NCBI GenBank assembly: GCA_026182355.1
Contig: JAPFBL010000001.1
Coordinates: 310,001 to 374,000 of the forward strand
Direction: 5' to 3'
Length of the DNA: 64,000 bases
Source of the DNA: Hermatobates lingyangjiaoensis
Taxonomy: Eukaryota > Arthropoda > Insecta > Hemiptera > Hermatobatidae
Both the position numbers and the translations under genes were made by a program. The notes below the pieces were generated by a model. The model was not told the DNA's origin, searched no databases, and saw only the letters and a program-made list of their open reading frames with translations. This document shows positions 48,310 through 58,794 of this stretch, piece by piece (within the stretch, counting starts at the first letter, position 1; each line of letters opens with the position of its first letter).

Positions 48310-49184
48310 CAGTGTTGGGATTCGCCGGTATTCAGCCGGTTCGCACCGGTTCGTGCAAACCTGTGCTTAAAATATTATGAGTTCGGAGAACCGGTTGTTA
48401 AAATTACGTAAACCCCTATTCAGACCTGTATTAATTAGCCCACTAATCAAACCCCACAAGTCCACAAGTGTCGCGTGACTCAAGTAACTTGTGCATGTAT
48501 GACAACGTAATCTGCGCATGTATATAGCCTATATATAAGTAAACAATTTAGTTTCGTTTGTGTAATTGTTACAGTACTCAAAGTGCTCATGACAATGCAG
48601 ATGTTGAGTTGGTTTAGCCTACAATAGGCCTAGTTTTAACTTTTAGTTCTGAATCAAATATTGCATGTTTTTAGATCTAATTTGCTGAAATCGCCAGATT
48701 AAAGTAAGTGTTTGTTTAGATAAATAATTCAGCGATGGCTGCCCGTCTTTGCAACAAACATTTTCTGAAGGACATAGCTTTAATGATGGATATTTTGAAT
48801 GAAATGACATTGCTCAGTAATGCCCTCCAAGCAAGAGGCACTTTGTTCAGAAGAGAAAACCTCATAAAGAGGTCTATTAAAGCATTTGAATTGCTTAAGG
48901 ATAATATAGGGATATTTGAAAAAGAAATTGAAGGGAGGGTTGCTTCGGACGCATTCAAAGAGATTCAGTTTACTGAAAACCAGAGATTTGTTAGCTTACC
49001 TCGTCAAAAGCTACTGGAAGTAATAATAGGAAATACGAAAAAAATACAGATTGCTGGTGATAATGTTAAAACAACAAGCAATGAACAGGAAAACTTCCTT
49101 GAGCTATTTAACTCGCCTAACTCATAATATTTTAAGCACCGGTTTGCACGAACCGCTTCTTGAAAAATTGGAATCCCACCACTG
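48310..49184 (+). mobile_element. 875-bp hAT element with intact termini
   Basis: The left terminus CAGTGTTGGGATTC and the right terminus, reversed, CAGTGGTGGGATTC match in 13 of 14 bases. Longer subterminal inverted blocks (CGGTTCGTGCAAACC and TGCTTAAAATATTATGAG) are also shared. Octamers ATCATATA (48302-48309) and ATTATATA (49185-49192) form the target duplication with one difference. It is inserted in the repeat A copy just upstream of the last opsin exon. It is far shorter than an autonomous hAT and is an internal-deletion derivative. Confidence 0.9.
48735..49127 (+). CDS. Intact 130-codon ORF inside the small hAT (transposase fragment)
   Basis: The frame reads MAARLCNKHFLKDIALMMDI and later RENLIKRSIKAFELLKDN, ending ELFNSPNS. 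It is helix-rich, without zinc-binding or RNase H catalytic motifs. It resembles the alpha-helical insertion region of hAT-derived proteins such as KIAA1586/ZBED-type transposases (the pattern FL.D.A.MMDIL.E...LS..LQ.R is characteristic), so it cannot cut DNA by itself. No promoter or splice signals were established. The reading frame has no stops or shifts although the element's ends have begun to diverge. It could be a chance survivor of a recent deletion derivative, or a retained short protein. Confidence 0.6.
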   Translation: MAARLCNKHFLKDIALMMDILNEMTLLSNALQARGTLFRRENLIKRSIKAFELLKDNIGIFEKEIEGRVASDAFKEIQFTENQRFVSLPRQKLLEVIIGNTKKIQIAGDNVKTTSNEQENFLELFNSPNS

Positions 49185-49280
49185 ATTATATACACAAAAA
49201 ATTTGATATTATATTCCCTTATAGTAAAATTGAGTATAGGGTACTCAAGATTTTTATAGATTGCGTTTTATTTGTTACAG

Positions 49281-49436
49281 TTTCGAATGGAATGGCGAAA
49301 GTTCTTTGGGCTGGAAGTGGATGAACATGAAAGATTATCACAAACCAGAGTTACAGGAGCCCTGGTCACTCTTGCTAAAATGTCCCCTAAGGCTCGGACG
49401 CAAACATCCAATCAGAATATCACAACTGATATATAA
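49281..49436 (+). CDS. Ciliary-type opsin, terminal exon (cytoplasmic tail and stop)
   Basis: Acceptor ATTTGTTACAG, then FRMEWRKFFGLEVDEHE and VTGALVTLAKMSPKART, ending NQNITTDI with stop TAA at 49434-49436. Joined to the previous exon it gives NTQFRMEWRKFF, the helix-8 start typical of c-opsins (NKQFR in vertebrate rhodopsin). The tail has Ser and Thr residues that could be phosphorylated for deactivation. The exon phase (0) matches the donor at 30815. The last codons and the stop lie in the first copy of a 78-bp tandem repeat. Because this exon is 18.5 kb from its neighbour and short, it is easily missed. Confidence 0.88.
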   Translation, partial: FRMEWRKFFGLEVDEHERLSQTRVTGALVTLAKMSPKARTQTSNQNITTDI

Positions 49437-49642
49437 GCTCTCCTGCCGATGTGAATTATTGAAATCACTGTAAGCATTTCAAATTCATTTCAGAATATCA
49501 CAACTGATATATAAGCTCTCCTGCCGATGTGAATTATTGAAATCACTGTAAGCTTTTCAAATTCATTTCAGAATATCACAATTGATATATAAGCTCTCTT
49601 ACCGATGTGAATACTGAAATCACTGTAAGCATTTCAACATTG
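49414..49642 (+). repeat. 78-bp tandem repeat (about 2.9 copies) spanning the opsin stop codon
   Basis: Units begin AGAATATCACAACTGATATA at 49414 and 49492, and at 49570 with one base changed. The third copy is shorter by three bases near TGAATACTGAAAT. Copies 2 and 3 are preceded by ATTCATTTCAG, a good splice acceptor. Each unit contains ATCACTGTAAGC, a donor-like sequence. Copy 1 carries the last opsin codons. Confidence 0.9.
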
Positions 49643-52600
49643 TCACTCTGAATCATCATTTTTTTATTCAAGTACTATACTCTCATAATTTTTGTAATTT
49701 ATAAAATGTTGGAGTTAAATAACTATAAAAGGAAAAAAATAGCAATTGAACCTAGCAGTTTTAATTAAAATTAATTTGCATGTTACTTCTAGAATGAAAA
49801 AGACTTAAATATAATCGCTCATAAATGATCTATTGGTCATTCACGCCAGCAACTTTACCAAAAATATATTCTTTGCATTTAATATAGGTCTATTGAAATT
49901 ATTAATTCATTATAACAAACAAATTATTGTTCTAACCGAAAACTACTGACATGGTTTTTAATTTAAATGATGCTCAGAAAGTAGATGGTCATTGTACCGT
50001 GGGTAAAGTAGTAACACTAGTTGATGTTATGAAGTTCCAGTTTGTGTCTCTTTACTGCATGATGTTTCTTCAGAATAGTAAAATTTCTCTGTGGTTCAAT
50101 TAGTATTAATTATAATCTAAAAAACAGATTTAATATTTTTAATGCATTACATTAATACAAGAATTAAGAAATGAACTTGTTCTAACTCCCAAATCAAAGA
50201 GGATTACAGAAACAATTTTGATTATAGCCCTTTGATTATGTGTACAGGTTTCTAGCTATTACAACAAATTCGTCCTAAGGGCATTTTTAAAGGAGCTCTC
50301 ATTCGTCACCACACTCCCAACCACTCTTGTCTCTATCCAGATATTTTACAAAACCTATTTAGGTGTAACAAATTTTTACATTGATGAAAAGTTTTGACTA
50401 TTGAATTATTTGATGAAATATTACAATACTCTGATACATGGGTACAATAATATATTATACAAAACGAGTTAAATATGCTGTGGTGAAGATGTAAGATACT
50501 TGGTAAGATATTTTAACACACATAGAGAAAAAATATTTTAAATCATAGACTGTCTTTTTTTTCTTTTTTAGCTTTCTAACAGTTAGTACTTTCTAGTCAA
50601 TATCCACAACAATTTAAATACTTCTTTGTAAAACATTCCATCCTAGAGTCTGGTAATTCAAAACATAATACAGGAACTATATTCTTATAATATTAAAAAA
50701 AAATTTTATATATCAGTAATAAAACTTTGTAAAATTATTCTTGGTGTATTATTCCGTACAAATAAAGTATATGATGTGTTGTGACTTTTTTCAGAGTATA
50801 TAACTCACAGAAAGTTTAGCTTTTAATCTTTAAAGCAGAGGTGAGCAAGAAATGAGCTCAATTTAAAATCGGGCTTGGCTTAGTGACTTGAACAAAACCA
50901 CTTATTTGAACAAAAGCAAAAACAATACGCTATCAAGAACAGACAAACTTTTATCTCTGATGAAAAATGAAAATCATTTTATGATATTTATGAGTAAAAC
51001 ACAAAATAATGAAATAGTAAAGATGATTAATAAACATATTTGAAAATTAAAATAAATTTTCCTAAGTAAAAATTTCCTAAATAAGTTTTATATAAAATAT
51101 TTATTTTATTTATATAAAATAAATAAATTCATCGTCAAAATAAAATTTACTAACGTATTTAGAAGAATACTTATCAAACAAGCATTTTATGTTCTAAATT
51201 TGTCTAAAAAATTTTCAAAACTAACAGAAGTTACATAAAGATACATATCTTGGTTAAAAAAGGTATAAAGTTGTAAAACAGCATTCTATTTCATAGTACT
51301 TGATTGAAAATAAAGCGCTAACAACTGTCAAAATTTGAATACCTTTCTGATGATATAAAAGATAAATGACAAATAAAAAGTAAAAAAAAACACTAGTAGA
51401 ATTCAGTTTTCTGCAAAGTCTTATAGTAATGACATATCTAACACCCATGAATTCACAGCCATATCTGTCATAGAGTAATTAAAATATTTACTACTACAAA
51501 ACGATTTTAACTTTAAAATGTTAGACATGTTATTTTTTTTGGTAACGCATTTAGTTTACGAGTAGGTTAAAAACAAAATAAACAATAGATGTCTAATAGC
51601 TCACCTCTGCTCTGTTTCAAGGCTGACTGGCAGTAAAAGATTATTATTCTGTCATGCAATTGACCCTGTTTATAATGAAATAATAATTATAATTAATCAA
51701 ATATTTTGAAAGTTATTACTATTACATACGTTTGAATACATTTGTAAATATATATTGTTTAATATATTACATACAAGAATTGAATTTCCATGCAAGATAT
51801 GTATATATTGTGTGGTAAATTAATTCAAATGTTGTATTGTGTCTTGAAGATAAAGATTTCATTTCTTAAGAATTTGTTGATATCTATTCTGGTCTCAGAA
51901 TTGAGTATGTACAAATTGTTTGCAAACTGAATTAAATAAATTAGTGTGTAGCAGTAACAAGTAATGTGATACGGAATGTGATATAAGTTTAGTATGTACA
52001 TATCTAATTTCAGTTTATTTTACAATGTCTCATCTCTAAGATACCTGTTTCTGTTTTTCACAATCTGTATTTAAAATATCGAGTTAGATGTACATAAAGG
52101 GTTGAGAAATATATTATTTTATTTTATTCCATGAAAAAATACATTACTGTATCCTATACTTGTTTGTTAAACATTATTATTCCTCAAAACCAACCTTTAA
52201 TCTTTTTCGTGTGGCATGCTTTCATTTGATTTGTGTTTCATGCGTAAGTTCAAAAAAAAAAAATATTCTCTAGATACAAATAAAATAAAAAAATTCTTTA
52301 AATTGGTACAAAATTATTATTGTAATTTTCTAGGTCACATCCTTGATTTAAATGAATGACAAAAATTTAACAGGAATTTACTTTATAAATTACCTGTTAA
52401 ATAAAAGATAAGTTCATAATATTTTCTTTTTTTTCTATAACATTTTGATTATATTTCCATCTTTGAGTAATTTAAGATTATATTTTTTGTTGTTTATGGG
52501 AGTATATATAGTTTGGAGGAGAGGGTCTTCAGTCTTTTACTGTCTAAGGTAAATAATGTTACTTAAATAAATTTGGACGGTCACCTATATTTACTATACA

Positions 52601-54400
52601 ATTGGAAGCAAACTTTAGCCGTCTAAAGCTCAAGTCTATTGACTATTTTCATATCAGATTCATTTTAAAAGTTAATATGAAGACAACATTTTCATGCTTT
52701 CTGTGTCATTTGATGTATGAAACCCTACATTGGTGAATATTTTTATAGTAGTGTTAATAAGAATTTACAAATTTTAAAGAAATTATGTAGTTTTCAAGTT
52801 ACAACATGGAATTCATATTTATGTTTGAGTGTGTTAGAATCGGCAGCCATATGTACAAAGAAGCTGGCACTTGCGGGCTATAAGAAATCAATCTAGAAGA
52901 TACCTCTGTTTTCAACTAATCATTGAGAGAGCGCTAGTGGAGTTTTTATCATTAGCCCATTTTTGCTCTGTAATAAGAAAGAGAAGTTTAAGTTGTTATG
53001 TTGAGAAGTATTGTTGTTGACATTGTTTTTATAATACTCAGTTTTTAGTATTTCCATTCGAAAAGTTCATAATGTTGCGGTGTGACCCTAAAATTATTAT
53101 TTCACATGAGAAATAGTTATGTTTATCAAGAATTTATTGAAAAATGTCTAGTGTCCGTTTTGGTATTCTACAGTAATTAATAAAGGACTTTAAGTTAAAT
53201 GTAGAAAATACTGTTTCAAAAATTTTCTTGTAGCTAGTCATTATCAGTAAAACATAATAAATGCAATATACATTTCGGTGTACATTCTCATTAAAAAAAT
53301 AAGCATTTTGTGAATAACTTAAATTTTGAAAGAGGAAATAACTTTTAGAATGAAATAATTTTCGTTGACATGTAAAATATTTTATTACCTTAGTGTTAAT
53401 GATAAGTACAATTTCTTAATGTTTACTGTTAAATTAATAAAACTTAAACATCGCAAGGCACTTAAATCAGTAACGAAATTATGATATAAATTCTACTGCA
53501 TAAGTTAATTTCAAAACAAACTTTTACATTACTCAGTAAAAGCAGTATTAATTTATGGACAAACCATAACTTAAATGTGTATTACTTATTTATTTTTCTG
53601 TTTTACTTCCCGAGTATTTTTATTTTTTTTTAACCATAGGAGCTGTTTCTTAAACGTAAATAAACAAATTATTTTTAACAAAATGCATTCTAAATAAAAA
53701 AAAAAATTTACTGTTATTCACTTTTCCTTTTTACGGAACATTTCTGCCAAGTAAACGCAAATTTTGGTTATAATACAATTTTGATTTATTTAAGTAAAAA
53801 AAATTAAAATATTACAGGTTTTTGTTACAATTCAAACTTTGAATTGGGAATATTGTTGTTTTAATTGTTCTAAATGTATGAAGTTTAATTATGACGAGTA
53901 TAACAAAAAACAAAATAAAGTTATATTTATTACCATGTATATTAATTAATAATAATCTAAAAAAGTTTTACCTGATGTACCTTTTTTTATTATTATTTGT
54001 TTTATTTACTCAGGTTTCCTTATTGTACTATATGTTTGAAACATTAATAATGTCAAAGACTAAAATATTTGGAATTTATCAAAATTCCTTTTGTACAAAA
54101 ATAGTTTCCTATTAAATGTGTTATTTAAGTAGTTCTGTTTTTCTTCTCCCATTTCAACAAAGAGATATATGTTAAGAATGTATTTATTACTGAAAAGACA
54201 ATCATAGAAATTCATTAATATTAGCGAAGGAGGAAAAGTTTATAAATTATAGATAAGGCGATGAGCGAGTTAAGATCAGTGTCAACAAAAATAGAAACGA
54301 ACAAGACCGACTCATCCCAGCTTAGTATATTACTAATTTGTGAAGTACGCTAATTGATGAGAATCAAATGTCCGTTTGAAATATGTTCTTCCTTAACAAC
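49643..54400. other. Downstream sequence, 3' UTR and intergenic
   Basis: AT-rich. The opsin polyadenylation site is not certain; AATAAA hexamers near 50718 and 50761 are candidates. A less AT-rich patch at about 52830-52960 (GGCAGCCATATG and GAAGCTGGCACTTGCGG) could be an untranslated exon but cannot be assigned. Confidence 0.4.
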
Positions 54401-54415
54401 ATAAATTTGAACGTA

Positions 54416-54605
54416 TTACCCAGACGTAAAGTTTAACTCAAGGAATAGCCTTACAGGGTTTTCACCAGATCGGCATAGAGTTGTACCATGACTTAGGAAT
54501 TTAATTCGTTTCGGAACGGGTTTCATGTATGGAAATTGTCGTTTGACGAGACTAATTTCCTCATAAGAATACATAATAATTTCATTGATCTGTTCCACAA
54601 GCCAA
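54416..54605 (-). CDS. Possible exon of an unrecognised minus-strand gene
   Basis: The minus-strand frame reads MEQINEIIMYSYEEISLVKR, then FPYMKPVPKRIKFLSHGTTL, then ends RSGENPVRLFLELNFTSG before a stop formed at a GGTAATAC that could equally be a donor. The segment is visibly less AT-rich than its flanks and uses varied residues with no low complexity, as real exons do here. A possible acceptor (TTGGCTTGTGGAACAG) lies near 54599. The family was not recognised and no further exons were found. Confidence 0.35.
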
Positions 54606-56080
54606 GAACTTACGGTAAATCTTTATAAATATGAATACGGTAAATATGGATATAAATAACAGTTACACATACATATAATTAGTAATCAGTTAAACTAAAC
54701 AGATTTAAAACAAATAAATTATAAATAAATAGGAAATAAAGCGTAGAACATCGCCTTACCTAATAGAGTGGTGGATAAAGGTCGCATGAGACTGAGGGTA
54801 TGGAGGTTGACGATATGTGATGGGACGTGTGGAGCTTACAAGTTACAGTCTAATTTACACTACTTAGCTTATGTCATTTTCTTTGTTTAAATTGTATGCC
54901 TCAATAACCGTAAAACGAAACCTAGTTTGGTACGTTTGTATACAAAACATTTTTTTTTATTTTCATTCTAATTTTCACCTTGATGTTTTTCACTTTCACC
55001 CACTTCAAACTTTTTGTTTTTGCTTTCCTTCAACTCATTTCATTAAAATCATTATGTGAAACTTAATCGTACGTCGTATCTCAAACAAATCATTGTATAT
55101 CGAGACCAATTTTCGTTCGAAATTTACGTCATATATTGAAATATTCGCACGTCGATACGTTCGTAAGTCAAGCTATCGCTTTGAAAACAGCAAACCGTTA
55201 TCAAATAAATACATTTACTGATTTGGCATGCAGATTAAAATTTTTTTTTCTCAAGAAAGAGAACAATCAGTATTATTTTTTAGCACACAAGAAAACTGAT
55301 TTAACTATACGATCATATTGCCATAATTTTCTAATATTATTATAAAATTTTGAATAGAATTTTGAATAAAATTTTTATAATATATTATAAAAAACATCAA
55401 TAAAAATACTAATGGGGATTACATAAATATATAATAAATAAACATGAAAAACAAAACCTGTTTTTTATTTTCAATTCAATTTTATGTTTATATGTTCATC
55501 TTTGGATGTTATGGCACTTATGAGTACAAGCATATTTTATCTGAAAAATACTGGGCAGAGTAACTACTTATTATATTATGCAAGAGCAAAGAATATTAGC
55601 ATCAACAGGTATATCTGTGGAGACTACTTGATAGGTAAGTGGTATCAGTCATTTCTTATATTCCAAATATAAGAGAGAAACTTTGAGAAATACTATTCTA
55701 TGAAATATATATATCATATAACTAATGAAAAGTCTAGGAAATGGTTATTTAAGTATTTTATTGTTCACTTATACACTCTGCATCAGGTTAGTAAAATAAT
55801 CCAATATTAGTATTTATTAGTATGTGAATTTTGAATAACAATAATTAAAGCTAATTTCTTAATTGTTAAATTACCATATTTCAGTTAATCTGTATATATA
55901 AAGTTCGTGAGTTTGTTCACCATTTTACGCAGAGATAGAGACCTGAAATTATAATATATATTATTAATTACCTGAATAATATTAAAGAAAAGAAAACTAC
56001 TATTTAATTCCAAAATTTGGAGACAGGGTAGCCAGTAGCTTGAGGGGTAGCGGGGCCGCTGTAGAAGTAGTGCAAATGTA
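54606..56080. other. Non-coding stretch
   Basis: AT-rich with several short ORFs of low complexity; no gene recognised. Confidence 0.45.
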
Positions 56081-56084
56081 CTAT

Positions 56085-56301
56085 ATATATAAAAAGATTT
56101 CACATAAACATGTGAAATAACAATCAAAGATCAAACCACAATATGAAATGGGAAAACAAGGCTAAGATCCTTCAACCGTAACAAGTTTTTGGGTTTTTGA
56201 TCCCGCGGTCAGTTGGGTTGACTCTGGCGGGGACCACTTGCTGTGGTTGAAGGATCTTAGTTTTGTTTCCCATTTCATATTGTCGTTTGGTCATTGTATT
56301 A

Positions 56302-56327
<26 letters not shown>
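56085..56327. repeat. Degenerate family 2 foldback followed by (TA)n
   Basis: The left arm (about 56120-56186) and right arm (about 56225-56298) share GATCAAACCACAATATG and CTAAGATCCTTCAACC blocks in inverted orientation. CTGANGA is changed to CTGGCGG here. A TA tract (56306-56327) follows. Confidence 0.7.
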
Positions 56328-56334
<7 letters not shown>

Positions 56335-56390
56335 AAAATTCTTAATTTAATATTTGCGTTATATAAACACTGGTAATAAAGAAAGGTATG

Positions 56391-56440
56391 GAACCTATGT
56401 AGCCCAGTGGCTTCCGTACTCGCCGCTGAAATTAGCACAA
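56391..56440 (+). repeat. tRNA-like SINE head fragment
   Basis: ATGTAGCCCAGTGGCTTCCG followed by TACTCGCCGCTGAAAT resembles a D-arm/A-box and anticodon arm; no B-box was found. Confidence 0.3.
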
Positions 56441-56454
56441 GTATATCCATATAT

Positions 56455-56760
56455 AAAAAAAAGGTTTTGTTTGTACATTGCTTAGCACTGACTCACTTCA
56501 AGCTTTTATTACGTTTCATACATTAGAGAAGCCGTATCCACTCGTAGAAAAATTTCTATCTGTCGATTTGTCTACAAAAATTTATCACAAGGAAAGTCAG
56601 CCACCATGAGACATAGCAAAGTAAAACTTTGACACTAGATTTCAGTATGTCTAACTTAAAATCCAAGTTTTGAATGGATTGAAAATTATTAAACGCAGAA
56701 GCAAAATTATGAATTTTTGAGCCGTCTTTGGCTAACAACACAGACATGTTTATTTTGCAA
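56455..56760 (+). repeat. Repeat B, uninterrupted copy
   Basis: Reads through the position at which the copy at 37.6/45.0 kb is split by a hAT insertion, and so serves as the empty-site reference. Confidence 0.65.
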
Positions 56761-57540
56761 ATATACAGGTGTAGCAATTAGGTATTGTTGATTGATTTCA
56801 TTTGCTTATTTGGATATATTCTGTAATTGAGCTTATTGACATGGCGTTGTATTGACCTGGACTGCGTCCTCATGAGTAAAAACTTAAAGTAGGAGCACCA
56901 ATCATATTGCCATTCAGTATCAGTAACAAATTTCATGCTTCAAAACTGGAGTGCCCCAAAAATGTCTAACGGCACACAACTCTGAGTTAGTTCTCTGCAG
57001 AGCTACGTCATAGAGGTGGGACTGGGTTTGATAGTAGGGGTTCTTTGTGTATACCACGTATACCGAGCCACTATCCGTTTCCATTCAAACAATTACAATG
57101 TCCCCTTAGCGTCGGTGATTTTCCTCTTGCGACGGTAACTAAGTTGCAAGAGGAAACTGTATCTATCGCAGGAATTGAAGTGACTGGGACCAGTTTTTTT
57201 CACATGGTATTGGTATTTTTCACATGTAGTTTGCTTGGTCAAGAATCAGAGGTTCCAAGTCTTTGCTCTTCCATGAACCTGAAGGACAGATAGCTAATGT
57301 GGTGTATACAGAGACATTTTGTTTAACACTGTACTAATAATGATATTTACTACTATTCTATAATTTCTAATGATATTTTGGAATACCATGTATCATCTCT
57401 GATTTTTTAGAAAAGTACCCGTCAAAGACGGGCACCTTTACTAGTATTAGCATAATTACTTTTACATAATTAGCACAATGAGTGGTATCATTAGAAACAT
57501 AAATGTAAACTTGTAGAATTTTGCTAAGGATTATGGATTG
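56761..57540. other. Unassigned stretch with an 82-codon ORF
   Basis: The ORF at 57045-57293 (start MCIPRIPSHYPFPF) lies in sequence of moderate GC. CTTGCRACGGTAACTAAG and CTTGCAAGAGG blocks form a local imperfect inverted repeat near 57124-57154. No protein family was recognised. Confidence 0.35.
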
Positions 57541-57589
57541 GGCTGATTTGATTCTTTGGATATTTGTTCATTTGATCGGTTCCTAGATT

Positions 57590-57715
57590 TTAAGTCGGTA
57601 AGTCCAAATCGGTTAAAGTATTGTAGTATACCATATATCAGTATTTTGTTGTGTAGAGACAAATTTGATCTTTGTCGAGAAATCTGGATAGCATCTTATA
57701 TCGTCTCATTATGTC
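57590..57715 (-). pseudogene. Short jockey-like LINE relic
   Basis: Closely parallels 33236-33368 base by base (TAAGTCGGTAAGTCCAAATCGG, then CGAGAAATCTGGATAGCATC), which encodes the post-RT region of the 33-kb relic on the minus strand. Confidence 0.65.
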
Positions 57716-57739
57716 CTGTCGTTTCACTAATAAAGATTA

Positions 57740-58790
57740 ATGAGGTAATTTCAGTACATGTATTCAATTTTCAATTACATTAGAAAAAGAATCAACTACG
57801 AGTGAGTAATAGGAATAATTATTATAAATGAACAGTAATAATAATAATATTCTTCCTATAATATAGTTTTTATATTTTATTTTATTTTATAAACAATTGG
57901 TACCAAAACATAACAAGAATTAAGTATAAATGATAATATCAAACAGCGATGTGTAAAAAGTAATCTGAGAAGGTAGTTCTATAGGAGAGATTTAAAAATG
58001 GATAATATTTCTTTCCTGAAATATTTCAGGAATCCTGACAATATTTCAACTAAATTGATTCTTTAAAGTATCAAGTTTCCTTCTGAAGCTTATGAAATTG
58101 TTGAATTTTTTGTATTAATCGTCCATTCTTGCTCTAATTATTTTATTCAAATCACCTGTTAATGAAAACTCGTTATGAATAGAGTTCAAAACTTTTCTTT
58201 GTAAGACCATATTGATTACATAGTGTATAATTAAAGATTATAGTCATATAAAATGGAAGTTCTGAGTATCTTTTGGCTTTGGAAAGGAGTTAAACAAACT
58301 TTTAGTGGTTTATTAGTAATTTCAGACAAATGATGTAACAGAAGAAAGGGTCTATTCAATAGCCATATCGATTTTGTAAGGTCCTGTTATAGATGCTTAT
58401 ATTTATATAAAAATTAAAAAAGAACTAATTGAATTTTGAAAGTAAAAATTGGAAACAAAAATAGATTTAAGCCTGATTGAGCAGTTTTGACAAGGAACAG
58501 ACTTTTTTGACTTAATTTGAATGATTGAATCAATATATGGGGATAAATCTGTAATAAATAACCTTCCTCCACTGAATTTTTTTATTTCCTATAATAGATT
58601 TTCTCTTCAAAACAGACATATATGTTGGATTGTTATTTAATGGATATTAATTATAAGCGACTTTTCCATGATGATTTTCAGCACTTCAGTATCAAAATTA
58701 AAAAGCATTCATATTCATTTATTGATCGGATATGTATCTGTTAATTGTTTATGATTTAACATGTCTTTTCTGTCACAGCAAAAAGTGTGC
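57740..58790. other. Non-coding stretch
   Basis: AT-rich with no recognised gene or repeat. Confidence 0.45.
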
Positions 58791-58794
58791 GGTC

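Larger units (their letters stand above)
47070..49258 (-). repeat. Repeat A copy interrupted by a small hAT
   Basis: In reverse orientation, it begins with CTCTACTATAAGTAAAATATAG near 47081 and the (GT)n-rich equivalent of the minisatellite (47197-47310). It continues to the inverted terminus at 49222-49250 (AAAATTGAGTATAGGGTACTC). Sequence on either side of the 48310-49184 insertion joins as one repeat A block. Its right end lies about 20 bases upstream of the opsin terminal exon acceptor. Confidence 0.7.
30815..49280 (+). other. Opsin last intron, about 18.5 kb, expanded by nested transposons
   Basis: Begins GTAACT and ends TTTATTTGTTACAG. It is filled with a jockey-like relic, repeat A copies, a foldback with target duplications, a 7.3-kb hAT insertion carrying a nearly intact LINE, and an 875-bp hAT. 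Between 30815 and about 31890 only AT-rich sequence is seen, apart from a TTTTGTGTGGAGACG fragment of family 1 near 31592. 35.5-37.5 kb and 45.3-47.0 kb likewise show no gene. Confidence 0.8.

Noticed and set aside
49261..49473. 70-codon ORF starting MRFICYSF across the last opsin exon
   Set aside because: It is in a different frame and starts in the intron; the opsin frame from 49281 joins the previous exon correctly.
49643..50800. A definite opsin polyadenylation site
   Set aside because: AATAAA occurs by chance often in such AT-rich DNA; no site could be preferred.
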